A stretch of DNA of 64,000 nucleotides from a bacterium (GCA_024276125.1 JAJRXT010000099.1:1-64000); one strand, 5' to 3'; positions 36,215 through 45,444 are shown, counted from the first letter of the stretch. Notes: generated by a model from the sequence alone, not told the origin. Numbers and translations are program-made.

Positions 36215-36296
36215 GTCATTCTGGAGCGGAGCGAAGAATCTTCTCGCTTACGGATGCGGGAGATTCTTCACTGCGCTTCGCTTCGTTCAGAATGAC
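36215..36296. repeat. GTCATTCTGA-family copy plus CCCCGAAAC palindrome
   Basis: 82-bp palindrome followed by a TGTTTCGGGGTGTCTCACC-type palindrome at about 36320..36347. Confidence 0.75.
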
Positions 36297-36375
36297 AGCT
36301 AAAGTTAGTCAGACTCGTTTATGTTTCGGGGTGTCTCACCCCGAAACTGTTTTGCGTTGCATATATTGCTTATTG

Positions 36376-36558
36376 CTATGGCTGTTCTCCGCGCCATAGC
36401 TCGCGATCGTATAATAATCTTTGTCTTAACATACATTGCTCATCCACTGCATCATACAGCGGGCAGCTGGCATTGGTGTTTTCAGCTAAAATTGCAACAC
36501 AGGTTTTACTGGTAGTACCAGCGGATGAGAATGGACAGTTATAAGTCGGCGCCGGCAT
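36376..36558 (-). CDS. Small cysteine-containing phage-block protein
   Basis: 60 residues, not recognised. It has AAGGAGA 6 bases before the ATG and sits in line between the capsid and connector genes, which supports a real gene. Four cysteines (YNCPF, KTCVA, ASCPLY, EQCML) are spread through it. It could be a head-fibre, decoration or scaffolding-remnant protein; nothing decides. Confidence 0.55.
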   Translation of the reverse strand: MPAPTYNCPFSSAGTTSKTCVAILAENTNASCPLYDAVDEQCMLRQRLLYDRELWRGEQP

Positions 36559-36592
36559 AAATTATCTCCTTAATGTATTTTGTATATGCCAT

Positions 36593-36698
36593 GTCATTCT
36601 GAGGCCGTAGGCCGAAGAATCTGCTCGCATATGCAAGTAGATTCTTCACGGAGTTTATCCTTGAGCAAAACGAAGGGCTGCGCTTCATTCAGAATGAC
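36593..36698. repeat. GTCATTCTGA-family copy with long arm
   Basis: 106-bp copy that includes the 'cggagtttatcc ... cgaagggctgcgc' extension shared with 46185..46291 and 63215..63321. It is followed by two CCCCGAAAC-type palindromes to about 36780. Confidence 0.75.
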
Positions 36699-36791
36699 AA
36701 TTTTTTATGTTTCGGGGTGTCTCACCCCGAAACAGTTTGCTCATTGCAGGTATGTTTCGGCATGAGACATACCGAAACATACCCAATAAAT

Positions 36792-38795
36792 CTAAACCAC
36801 AACAGACTTGTACATACCGCGGTGGTCTAATACGCAGATACCGTATATATGCCGGATTTTGTAGGTTATTTTATCCTGCGAAAACATGGAGCCGGAGGTC
36901 GGTTGATCTTGTACGAATAGTTCCGGCTCTTCATTGCCGTTAAAAAAACCTACTTCTATAGTGGGGCAATCCCCCGGGTCGCAGATAAGCGCCCAGTCAT
37001 TAGCGTCAGTCCAGTAGGGTACGACTACTACCCCCAGACCATATGTTGCATGAATATTGGGTTCAGTACCCGCATTATTGGTAACTCCGATTACAGTAGA
37101 CGAGGCTGCCAGCCGGTAGGCTATATCTTCTAATTCCAAGGGTACAAGCAGCCATTTGGGAGTAAGCCCCAAAATATCGGCGGTATCTCCATAGGCGGTC
37201 TGTTCGCTCATAGCTATTTTGGAGCTAAGCAATGAGTTGGCGGCTAAAGCGCTGCTGCCCAAATTATTATGCGCAGCATCGAATAATGGTGTTGCATCAT
37301 ATGAAGTATTGTTATTATTTACAATAACATCAAGTACGCTCTTATATAACGTACGAGCGGCGGCGCGTCCCAATTTTTGCGGTATACGTCTTATTGCGCC
37401 TACATCGTCATTTGCGATCATCTCCAGAGTCAAATCTTCTAAGCCGCCCTTTTTGGCAATTGTAAAGGTAGCCTCCTCATCGGCGGGCGAGGTAAGCGAC
37501 AGATAACTAGCAGCCTCAGCTACTGCCGGCAGTGTCCCGTATCCCCCGATACGCATACGGCGGTTGGTTCTAAAATCGCGTACTGACGTAATATCGGATA
37601 CTATCTTGCGCCAATCATCCAAACCCGGGGTATGGTATTCGCTAAGCATGGTGCGGGTTATGGATTCGCCTAAAACCTCCGCCCATGATGAGCTGGTTAA
37701 GGATTCTGTAAACTTTTTTAAATTACGCGCATCACGCAGTTGACCGCTTAGAGAACTGTCTCCGGTTATGGTTACATAGGCTTCCCTGAATGATCGAAAA
37801 CGCGGTATTCCGTCAATATCACGGTTGGCGAAAAAACCGTCCAGCGCCTTTAAGGTACGCTGTCGCTCTCCTGTAACATGGGTAATACCCGCCCCTTTTA
37901 CATTATGAGAACCGGAAATACGAGCCAGGAAATTACGCTCTTCAGATACAGCCTCGCGTAAATCTTCTTCCGTAAACACCTGATTGCGAAACCGCCGGTT
38001 AATTTTTTGTCTGGCAAGCGGCGGCAGACCGCTTTCGTGCAGCGCTTCGGCTAAGAATAATCTGCACTTGGTAAGCGTTAGTTCCTCTTCCAAAGCATAA
38101 AGCCTATCTGTCAGACCGGTTTTATTTGGAGCCTGTTGAGGATGACGCGAAACCGCCTCTGTATATAATTTAAGCGCTTGCTGCTGGTCGATGTTTTTCA
38201 TATCCAGCCCCCCGTAAAGATCGGGCGCATTTTGTTCTATAAAGTTTAGCATTTCTTCAAGCATAAATTCTTCCTCCCTTAATTTGGGGCCGCTTGCGGC
38301 CACTAATTTGGCAATCCGGCCGCCGGCCGCCGGATTAACCACCACATCCACTGTATCCACCTTATGGATGCACTCTACAAATTTGATTATGCCGTTCCGG
38401 TTACGTGCCAGACGGCTTTCGCCTTGAGCGACAATGGAAAACCCTACTATATCGCGCTTGCCGCACCGCCAGGCATCCAGCATCAAAAGACGCAGCCAGT
38501 CGGCGGCCTCTGATATGTGGAAACAGGCCTTTATTTTATCTTCGGTAAATCGGGGATTACTGAACCAGCCTACAATGTTTCTTACATTTTTATTTGTATC
38601 CTTTACATGCTCCCCGTCGGCTCTGGCCAGAGCGCGTATCCCGTCAAACAGGGGAGCCGCCTGCTTTAAAACTTTAGGTGAATAATTAAAACCATTACCG
38701 GATAAACCGGCTTGGATAATTACCACCTCCCATTCGCTCCCCTTTTTATGTGTAGATTCAATGAGCGGAGTATCAATTTTTAATTGATTCATCAT
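36792..38795 (-). CDS. Fused prohead protease and Mu-type major capsid protein
   Basis: 667 residues. Residues about 20-180 look like a prohead protease domain (EWEVVIIQAGLSGNGFNYSP, HISEAADWLRLL, then GFSIVAQGES). A helical linker of about 100 residues follows, of the kind used as scaffold. Residues about 310-660 resemble the Mu gpT major head subunit (LEDLTLEMIANDDVGAIRRI, YDATPLFDAAHNNLGSSAL, KWLLVPLELE, WALICDPGDCPTIEVGF). Self-cleavage would release the capsid subunit during head assembly. The fusion is compact and in frame, so heads could be assembled from a single polypeptide. Confidence 0.8.
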   Translation of the reverse strand: MMNQLKIDTPLIESTHKKGSEWEVVIIQAGLSGNGFNYSPKVLKQAAPLFDGIRALARADGEHVKDTNKNVRNIVGWFSNPRFTEDKIKACFHISEAADWLRLLMLDAWRCGKRDIVGFSIVAQGESRLARNRNGIIKFVECIHKVDTVDVVVNPAAGGRIAKLVAASGPKLREEEFMLEEMLNFIEQNAPDLYGGLDMKNIDQQQALKLYTEAVSRHPQQAPNKTGLTDRLYALEEELTLTKCRLFLAEALHESGLPPLARQKINRRFRNQVFTEEDLREAVSEERNFLARISGSHNVKGAGITHVTGERQRTLKALDGFFANRDIDGIPRFRSFREAYVTITGDSSLSGQLRDARNLKKFTESLTSSSWAEVLGESITRTMLSEYHTPGLDDWRKIVSDITSVRDFRTNRRMRIGGYGTLPAVAEAASYLSLTSPADEEATFTIAKKGGLEDLTLEMIANDDVGAIRRIPQKLGRAAARTLYKSVLDVIVNNNNTSYDATPLFDAAHNNLGSSALAANSLLSSKIAMSEQTAYGDTADILGLTPKWLLVPLELEDIAYRLAASSTVIGVTNNAGTEPNIHATYGLGVVVVPYWTDANDWALICDPGDCPTIEVGFFNGNEEPELFVQDQPTSGSMFSQDKITYKIRHIYGICVLDHRGMYKSVVV

Positions 38796-38828
38796 TCCTC
38801 CTTGATATATCAGAATAAACAGCTTGAT

Positions 38829-38970
38829 CTTGTAGGGTGGAACAAGGCGTAAGCCGGTTCCACCATCTTTGTTGGCATGGTGGATTCGGAGTAATCTTAT
38901 TGCTGTTTGGTATCCTTCAAATATATAAGCACACCTGTTATATAAAACCCCTTAATCCACTTGACACAAC
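38829..38970. repeat. Family D fragment
   Basis: Retains only interior marks ('gtagggtggaacaaggcg', 'catggtggattcgg', 'cccttaatccac'). The inverted ends are gone. Confidence 0.55.
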
Positions 38971-39005
38971 TGATTTTCCATCTGGTTGTTTGCCTTGCTA
39001 TGCCT

Positions 39006-39208
39006 GTCATTCTGAGGCTGGAAGCCGAAGAATCTACTCGCATATGTGGGCAGATTCTTCGGTCAGCTTCGCTTCGAGGCTGTGTCGCAATTACCTTTCG
39101 GGTGGGATTTGCACCGTATGTTGTACGTCAAGCCTTGTATCTCTACCACCTGTAGACGTAAAAATTGGACAAAGGTAATTGCGACACAGCCTCTTCCCTC
39201 AGAATGAC
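39006..39208. repeat. GTCATTCTGA copy interrupted by a second element
   Basis: The left arm (GTCATTCTGAGGCTGGAAG ...) and right arm (...TTCCCTCAGAATGAC) of one repeat are separated at a GCTTC|TTC junction by the element at 39076..39193. Confidence 0.8.
39076..39193. mobile_element. GAGGCTGTGTC-ended miniature element, second copy
   Basis: 118 bp with perfect inverted ends GAGGCTGTGTCGCAATTACC and GGTAATTGCGACACAGCCTC. It shares ends and target position with 20046..20197 but not its interior. No coding sequence. Confidence 0.8.
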
Positions 39209-39249
39209 AAAATGGCAGATATTGCGCTTATGCTCAGGGTGACAGTAAC

Positions 39250-40554
39250 TTACATCTCAAACCCCATGCGGCCTGCCAGCATTGCAAATAATTTAGAGGC
39301 GCTGTTCTGACTCACCCAGCCGCGCTCTTGGGCTATTTGCAGGGCATCGGTTACACGTTTTAGCGATAGGCTCAAAGTATTTGTATCCTTTAAGGATATC
39401 TCCGGCATAATAACCTGAAAACCGGTATCATTTTCTGGGGTTAAGCGGTGATGAATAAGCGCCTGATCAAGTGCAAACCTGAATATATACTCCAGCATAT
39501 AACGGAAATAACGTTGTCTGGCCTTTAGATGTTTTATGGTGGGTTCGCCCATTTCAGCAGCGGTTGAGCGGTTGGCATTACCGCCTTCTGCAAACCAGTG
39601 TTCTGGAAAACCGGAGCCGCCTAAGATATGATTTTTTATCATCCGCGCTTCATTGGTGGCATCTTCAGTCTTTAAATCTGGCGCTACAGCCTTATACTGT
39701 ACATTTTCATTATGCGCGCGAATTGAGCCGGGTTTTGGCGGCGGAGTATTGCGCAGCCAGCGTTCGATTTCTTCTTGCGTGAGCCCCTTTAGAGTGATAT
39801 CCCAGACAAAGGCGTTTATCAGCGCAGCTCTGTCCAAGCGGTTAAATAAAAACTCGTCATAACCGGAGAGCCAGTCGCATAAAGACAATAGATCAGAGCG
39901 CCCGCGAGTGGAATTACTTACGCTGTTTACCTTAAAGAAAAAGCAATCCCCGGTAAGATAGCCGTAGGTTTCGCTGTCGGCGGCCTCGTCTTGGCCAATT
40001 ACTTTAAGCAGTCTGCCGGCTTGTCCAGCGCTGCCTTTTAATCTTATATGGGTAATCACTTCGGCATTATCAGGGTCGGATATTACCTCATCAATATGCA
40101 GCGGATCAATATAACCCAAGCGTACCCTGCCGTTATATTCATTCACCACAACGCTATAGCATTGCTCGCCGTATAATCCCAGCTCTAATGCTTTATTATG
40201 CTGTTTTATGTCCCACAAATTTACCGGATCATACCAGAACTCATCTAATACAGCTTTAGTCTTTTTATCCGGCGCCTCATATGAGATGCCCTCTCCTACG
40301 ATAAAATCATTGGTCATCTCAACAATGCGGTGAGCCAGCGGATTGGTCTCGTATAAATGATAGACGATTTGCAGCATGCGCTCTTGTTTTATAGAGGATA
40401 GGTCTTTATTTATATTACCAGTAAGCTTGCGGTATAAGTGTTCGTCGCTATCTATAGCCCCTCCGCCGGGCAATGATTCTCTTAGGGCTTGTTTTACTCT
40501 TTTTTGTATATAATTTCCGGCTATCAGATTTATTAAGCTATGCTTTATACCCAT
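39250..40554 (-). CDS. Phage portal protein
   Basis: 434 residues from ATG 40554 (GGGGG site); earlier starts would read through repeat DNA. Portal signatures include NPLAHRIVEMTNDFIVGEGISYEAP early, VLDEFWYDPVNLWDIKQHNKALELGLYGEQCYSVV and YIDPLHIDEVISDPDN mid-protein, and a helical C-terminus (FRYMLEYIFRFALDQALIHHRL). It forms the twelve-subunit ring at the head vertex through which DNA is packed. It is placed between terminase and the protease-capsid gene, the standard order. Confidence 0.85.
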   Translation of the reverse strand: MGIKHSLINLIAGNYIQKRVKQALRESLPGGGAIDSDEHLYRKLTGNINKDLSSIKQERMLQIVYHLYETNPLAHRIVEMTNDFIVGEGISYEAPDKKTKAVLDEFWYDPVNLWDIKQHNKALELGLYGEQCYSVVVNEYNGRVRLGYIDPLHIDEVISDPDNAEVITHIRLKGSAGQAGRLLKVIGQDEAADSETYGYLTGDCFFFKVNSVSNSTRGRSDLLSLCDWLSGYDEFLFNRLDRAALINAFVWDITLKGLTQEEIERWLRNTPPPKPGSIRAHNENVQYKAVAPDLKTEDATNEARMIKNHILGGSGFPEHWFAEGGNANRSTAAEMGEPTIKHLKARQRYFRYMLEYIFRFALDQALIHHRLTPENDTGFQVIMPEISLKDTNTLSLSLKRVTDALQIAQERGWVSQNSASKLFAMLAGRMGFEM

Positions 40555-40621
40555 ATGGCTTTTACCCCCATTATTGTATATTTCGGGGGGCCCACCCCGA
40601 AACATAAATGTATTGTATGCT

Positions 40622-40703
40622 GTCATTCTGAGGCTGGAAGCCGAAGAATCTACTCGCATACGGGGGTAGATTCTTCACTGCGCTCCGCTTCGTTCAGAAT
40701 GAC
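40622..40703. repeat. GTCATTCTGA-family copy
   Basis: 82-bp palindrome between the portal and terminase genes; a GGGGGGCCCACCCCG-type palindrome lies just left at about 40582..40606. Confidence 0.75.
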
Positions 40704-40730
40704 AGCTACCTTAAGTCAATGGTATTGACC

Positions 40731-42488
40731 TTACCCCCAGATTCTTTTGCGTCTGGAGCGGTACCAGCCGCGGGGCGGTTCCAGTCCGCTTATAGCCGCC
40801 GGCGTAAATTGCAATAATCCGCGGTAAAGATAGGTCAAGGACTTCGCCATATCTATATGTACGTTGCGGCCCGGTTTTAAGAGCCGCATTTTGTCATGTC
40901 CTCTTATTTCATAGCGGCAATAGGTAAGCTGGCGGCATAATTCGCTGTATTCGGCGGAATCATCATTTCTAAATATTTTCAAGCGTTCGTTGTTTATTAA
41001 GGCCAAAAGACCGTAACAATCTTGGCTGACCGAACCGCTGTCTGCCGCATAGGTTATTACTCCGGTATGATGTTTGGCCAGATATTTAGCCATCTGTTCG
41101 CCTATTCCGCGGCTGTCTACTACTGTTACCTGCGGACGCCACAGCTTAAGCAGGCGAAGAAGGCTTGACTGCTGCCCGGGCAGACCGCTTGAATCATCGC
41201 TTAGCGATTTACCTGTCCACCAGTGTATATCAACCAAGCGGCAGGCCGGATAGTCGTTTTTCATGTCATTTGAGTCTATCTCAAATACAAAGGCTACTGT
41301 ACTGTCTTTTGCGCCTTGGCTTTTTGCCTGCGGATTATCTTCTTCTGTTTCTGATTCACCGGCTATATCTATAGTTACCATATAGGTGCGACCGTCTTTG
41401 GGCGCAAAATAGCGTATATGCTCGCTGTCCAGCAAGCTGGCTATTTGAGCCGATTTTAGATACCCTCCCAATGTATCTACGTCCACTAAATCGTATTGAG
41501 TAAGTATTACAGGGTGATCCGCTCCCAGTTTCCTTACGCGCTCTTCATAGTGTTTGGCGTATCGTGGCATTAGCTCGCACCATATGCTGGCCGGATAATT
41601 TAAGTTTAATTCAGGATTATGCTGTCGGTTATGCTGGACGTATTCATATAGTAAGTCCTGCTTATCCGCCGCTACTCCCCACATAATAATTGGTACATTA
41701 TGGTATGCGGCCATAGGTCCGAAATCCTCTTCAAATTTACCTTTATCAACCTTATGCGCCTCATCAATGTCTAAGACAATAGATGCGGTGGAGCCGACTA
41801 CATTTGCGCCTTTATCGCTGGAAAGCAAAAGTATTTGCGCCTCGCCGTGCTGTAAGATAAACCCGTCGCGGCTTTGATAATCTTTATTTATCAGCGGATC
41901 GCGCTTTAGGAATTTTTCTATCCGCTGTTTGGAATTTAGGATTTGCGGCCGCCAAGTGGGGGCTGTGCGAATGTATGTGCCGCCTTTATCCTTATAATAT
42001 GCGAGCGCCCTTACGCAAATCATGCCGGAGCATTCGTTTTTCATGGTCTGACGGGCGCTGCGTATGGTGATTACTTTGCCCGTTTTTTCATGAATATGTT
42101 TTTCCACTAATTGTATAGCTTCAATTTGCGGAGCAAAAAGCGGCATATTATATAGAGCGCTGCGGTGAAATTCTACATCAGACAGGGCGTGTATTTTTAC
42201 AGCATCCATCCATTGTTCAAGCGGCTGTTTGCCTTCATGATCCATGTGAGTCGCCAGCCGCTGTCCCTTTTGGGCGATACTCAGGCTGTTGGATAGGCGT
42301 AATAAATCAAGAGGATTAAGGGAGTTGGTTTTTCCGGTTTGGGAGTTTGCATTAGATTGCCCTAGATAACCGATTATTTTTTCTATTAACAAGTGATAGG
42401 CTGTAAAATGTTCAAGGTTAATTAGTTCCAATTCATTACTAGCTGATTCTGAATCTTGGTTTTGATGTTTTCTTTTGGTTACAGGCAT
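40731..42488 (-). CDS. Phage terminase large subunit
   Basis: 585 residues. A polar N-terminal extension (1-105) precedes the packaging ATPase. The Walker A region is TIRSARQTMKNECSG (about 146-160), where a usual Gly is replaced by Met; Walker B is IVLDIDEAH (about 235-243). The C-terminal RNase H-like nuclease has DIAGES (about 375), VVDSRGIGEQ (about 470) and a final acidic/His region. It cuts and pumps DNA into proheads. No small-terminase gene is seen upstream. It heads the minus-strand structural series. Confidence 0.82.
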   Translation of the reverse strand: MPVTKRKHQNQDSESASNELELINLEHFTAYHLLIEKIIGYLGQSNANSQTGKTNSLNPLDLLRLSNSLSIAQKGQRLATHMDHEGKQPLEQWMDAVKIHALSDVEFHRSALYNMPLFAPQIEAIQLVEKHIHEKTGKVITIRSARQTMKNECSGMICVRALAYYKDKGGTYIRTAPTWRPQILNSKQRIEKFLKRDPLINKDYQSRDGFILQHGEAQILLLSSDKGANVVGSTASIVLDIDEAHKVDKGKFEEDFGPMAAYHNVPIIMWGVAADKQDLLYEYVQHNRQHNPELNLNYPASIWCELMPRYAKHYEERVRKLGADHPVILTQYDLVDVDTLGGYLKSAQIASLLDSEHIRYFAPKDGRTYMVTIDIAGESETEEDNPQAKSQGAKDSTVAFVFEIDSNDMKNDYPACRLVDIHWWTGKSLSDDSSGLPGQQSSLLRLLKLWRPQVTVVDSRGIGEQMAKYLAKHHTGVITYAADSGSVSQDCYGLLALINNERLKIFRNDDSAEYSELCRQLTYCRYEIRGHDKMRLLKPGRNVHIDMAKSLTYLYRGLLQFTPAAISGLEPPRGWYRSRRKRIWG

Positions 42489-42665
42489 AAGTTAGCCTCT
42501 CAAGTTAAAAAGGGTTCAAAAATTATAAGCTAGCTTGAAATTTTCCGACTTGGATTATAACCACACATTGTCCAATGAAAGTATTATTACACAATATAAC
42601 ATTTTTGTCAACTTGCGTTACGGGGTGATACGGATGGCTAGCCGGAAAAATGCTTGGCTGTGCAT

Positions 42666-42705
42666 ACGTTACGTAACAATTACGTACAATATTGTTGCGT
42701 AACGT
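42666..42705. promoter_or_regulatory. 40-bp inverted repeat between terminase and cytochrome c genes
   Basis: ACGTTACGTAACAAT (42666..42680) and ATTGTTGCGTAACGT (42691..42705) are inverted repeats with one mismatch and a 10-base spacer. It lies between divergent genes and could be an operator for either, a hairpin, or an element end. The rest of 42489..42829 holds no gene. Confidence 0.5.
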
Positions 42706-42829
42706 TGTTTTGTTTCTTTTTTGCTGTTAAGTGATTAATAGGAGGAAAAAATAATTGTACTTAAATTATAAAAATGATATATTTTAAGCTACTAATTATT
42801 TGGATAATATTTTATAAAAGGAGAATTTC

Positions 42830-43312
42830 ATGAAACGTTATTACTTCTTAGGAATCGCCGTACTGTTTATGCTGGGAATAAGTTTGAGCGCATCTGCTCA
42901 ACAGAAGATGACGGATTTTCAAAGACAGATGCGCGAAAAAATCATGCAGCAGACCATGCAGCAGGTACAAGGCGGTAAGATACAGCCGCCTGCCGGAGCG
43001 GCGGGTCAGGTAGCGCCGGCTAAAGCGGTTATAGACGGTAAATCGCTTTTTAATGATCCTAGTTTGGGAACCAATGGCAAGAGCTGCGGCAGTTGTCATA
43101 AGACAGAAGGCGAAGGGCCATTGGACGGACGAGCGGTGGACAGCCATTATGTGGCCTACATTCAATATTGTTATGAACATGCTTTGGCTGGTAAAGAGGT
43201 AATTGAGCGAAACAGTATTCAAAAATTGACGGCCTACCTTAAATCTTTGCAAAAGAGTAAATTTCACGCGCCTGACGCTCATCCGCTTAAAGGCGGAGAA
43301 GAGGCTTGGTAG
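42830..43312 (+). CDS. Exported monohaem cytochrome c-like protein
   Basis: 160 residues with an AAAGGAG site. A signal peptide covers 1-23 (cleavage near ASA). Residues about 25-65 are Gln/Met-rich helix. The haem c site CGSCH is at 86-90 and a cytochrome c-type helix follows (YVAYIQYCYEHALAGKEVIE), then KLTAYLKSLQK, which resembles the closing helix of class I cytochromes. An axial Met is not obvious. It would carry electrons in the periplasm. It ends 75 bases before the PduS-like gene, which faces it. Confidence 0.8.
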   Translation: MKRYYFLGIAVLFMLGISLSASAQQKMTDFQRQMREKIMQQTMQQVQGGKIQPPAGAAGQVAPAKAVIDGKSLFNDPSLGTNGKSCGSCHKTEGEGPLDGRAVDSHYVAYIQYCYEHALAGKEVIERNSIQKLTAYLKSLQKSKFHAPDAHPLKGGEEAW

Positions 43313-43387
43313 AATTATATTAAACTGTAGCAGCCGACCTTAAGGTCGGCGGCTACTGACGATATTTCTAAGAGGGTAAAACATCGC

Positions 43388-44725
43388 TTAATACAGCGAC
43401 TGTATTTCTATAAAATCATCCGTTACCCCGCTAATCTGTCCGCTGATTGACGCGTGTATTAGCGCTCCTGTTTTATTTTGGTCTACATTTCCGATTAATT
43501 GTCCTTTTTTAACCATGTTGCCTGTATTTACAACCGGTTGCGCAGGCATTCCTATATGCTGAAGCAGTTTTATACGTACCTGTGCCGGTATCACCTGTTC
43601 GGTATTAAATACCGGTTTTTGCATATAAGCTGTCAGATTGAGCGCTTGAGCTAATCGTTTTAGAGAAACTTTGCGTCCATAGCGGTCAGGATGAGGGGTT
43701 GGGATAGTCAAAGGGTGGGGATTCTTTACGCCTTGACTGGCTAATTCTTGTTTTATAGTTCGATATATCTTGCGCGGAGAAAGATGACAGGGGCAGGCCA
43801 GCATATCGCACACGCCGCATTGAGAGCATAAAAATGCGGCGGTAAAATAATCCGTATGCGTATGCAGTCCGTAGCTCATGCCGCGAATTGCAAGATGCGG
43901 TTGTATCTGGTGTCCCAATAGATAACGCGGGCACATATCAGTACACATACGGCAGCCCTCACATGATAGGCGCGCCTTATGCAATACGTCTGTAATGGAT
44001 TGGCTGTATTTGGTTACTAATATATGATCGGTGGGGAGTACGATGATCCCGCTTATGGTTTTGGTAATCGGCTCATCGCAACCGGTAATACGCCCCATCA
44101 TGGGACCTCCGGCAATTATAGCATAATCCTTAATTCTTGCGCCGCCTGCGGCATCAATCAAATCTTTTATGCTTGTGCCGATAGGCGCGTTTAGGACGCA
44201 AGGGTGTTTAACCTCGCCGGTTACGGTAACCGCACGCTGGATTACGCTTTCATTTTGCATAGCGTATCCGATTTGTGTAAGAGTGGTTACATTATTGACT
44301 AGTACGTTTATCTGCGGAGGGATGCCCCCTTGCGGGATAAGTTTGCCTAAAACCTCATATACCAGCAGATGCTCGTCTCCAGCCGGATAAAAATCTTGTA
44401 GTATGTGTAATTTAATTTGGGGAAAACGCTCAAGATAGGGAGTTATAGCGGATATTGCTTGATAATAATGTTGCTTTAGGGCGATAAATGCTTCTTTTGC
44501 GCCGACAGCGCTCATTGCAGCCCGTATACCGCTTATGAGTTTATTTGGCTGCTGGACTATGGTATATTGGTCGCTGTATAATAATGGCTCGCATTCGGCG
44601 CCGTTTGCAATCAGCGTATCAGCGGCGGAAGCCAGCTTTATATGAGCAGGGAAACCGCCTCCTCCGGCGCCTGCAATCCCTGCGGCATATGTTTTAGCGA
44701 TAATTTCATTTTGAGTATAGGGCAT
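43388..44725 (-). CDS. PduS-like RnfC-family iron-sulfur flavoprotein
   Basis: 445 residues matching PduS closely. The NADH/FMN domain opens AAGIAGAGGGGFPAHIKL with AECEPLLYSDQ. The SLBB domain is near residues 165-235, followed by two 4Fe-4S sites, CEGCRMCTDMCP (255-266) and CSQCGVCDMLAC (300-311). PduS reduces cobalamin inside propanediol microcompartments and is thought to pass electrons to PduT. A PduT-like shell protein is encoded at 16611..17159 in this same window. No diol dehydratase or other shell genes are next to it. A sodium-pump RnfC role is less likely because no other rnf gene follows. Confidence 0.85.
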   Translation of the reverse strand: MPYTQNEIIAKTYAAGIAGAGGGGFPAHIKLASAADTLIANGAECEPLLYSDQYTIVQQPNKLISGIRAAMSAVGAKEAFIALKQHYYQAISAITPYLERFPQIKLHILQDFYPAGDEHLLVYEVLGKLIPQGGIPPQINVLVNNVTTLTQIGYAMQNESVIQRAVTVTGEVKHPCVLNAPIGTSIKDLIDAAGGARIKDYAIIAGGPMMGRITGCDEPITKTISGIIVLPTDHILVTKYSQSITDVLHKARLSCEGCRMCTDMCPRYLLGHQIQPHLAIRGMSYGLHTHTDYFTAAFLCSQCGVCDMLACPCHLSPRKIYRTIKQELASQGVKNPHPLTIPTPHPDRYGRKVSLKRLAQALNLTAYMQKPVFNTEQVIPAQVRIKLLQHIGMPAQPVVNTGNMVKKGQLIGNVDQNKTGALIHASISGQISGVTDDFIEIQSLY

Positions 44726-44763
44726 GGTTTATTTAGGTAGAATATCGGGTTACAATTATTATG

Positions 44764-45444
44764 TTAAATTTTTAAACTTCTTAAGAACACATCAATGTCT
44801 TCACTTAATCTGCGTTCTAAACCAGTATCTTCTTTTTTAGCTTTGAGGATTCTCAGAATATCTTCTAGTTTCGATTTGGCCTTTTTATTTTTGGAAATCA
44901 AAACAGCTTCTATATAATATTTAGCGGCTTTTTCATAATCTTTTTTTTCTAAGGCAAGGTCGGCTAAAATATTTACATAAAAGTCAGGTAATCTCAACAA
45001 ATCCTTAATGTTTTTGCTTAGCTTGCATTCCAAGTCATGGTTAGACTTAAACAAAATCCACTCTGTTCTGGAAAAATCAGAGGGTCTTTTGTGACCTTGT
45101 TCTGTAATAAGAAAAACTGTTTTGCCAAAACCAAGCATAAGTCCGGTTTCCAAAAAAATATTGGATACTGCACTAATTTCAAATTCTTTCAAATAAAGGG
45201 AAATACCGAAAGAAGTGGACCTTATAGTGTGACAAATTTTACAAAGTATATCTCCGCTTACTGAAATATCTTCAGCGGTAATTAGCTGAAAAGATAAGCT
45301 GTTACAAGTATTTTTAATAGCTTTGCGTATATTGGATAGTTTATCGGAAGGGTTATCCGGTAAGGCAGTCATTAAAAAACAACTCTGAGGTCGGGGCGCT
45401 AATGCTTTGGAGCATTCATCACTGGTTAGAGGGCAGATGATCAT
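44764..45444 (-). CDS. Deoxyribosyltransferase/TIR-like nucleotide-binding domain with TPR tail
   Basis: 226 residues. Residues about 20-140 look like the nucleoside 2-deoxyribosyltransferase-like / TIR-like Rossmann fold: FLMTALPD, LITAEDI, then IRSTSFGISLYL, with the hallmark NIFLETGLMLGFGKTVFLIT (about 95-114), whose Glu is the usual catalytic residue. Residues about 150-195 form a TPR-like pair (YVNILADLALEKKDYEKAAKYY). Domains of this kind cleave N-glycosidic bonds, including NAD in some defence systems. It may be paired with the small gene at 45463. The function is inference. Confidence 0.6.
   Translation of the reverse strand: MIICPLTSDECSKALAPRPQSCFLMTALPDNPSDKLSNIRKAIKNTCNSLSFQLITAEDISVSGDILCKICHTIRSTSFGISLYLKEFEISAVSNIFLETGLMLGFGKTVFLITEQGHKRPSDFSRTEWILFKSNHDLECKLSKNIKDLLRLPDFYVNILADLALEKKDYEKAAKYYIEAVLISKNKKAKSKLEDILRILKAKKEDTGLERRLSEDIDVFLRSLKI

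Noticed and set aside
36202-36943. Plus-strand frames starting in the phage block
   Set aside because: They translate repeat palindromes and antisense capsid sequence.
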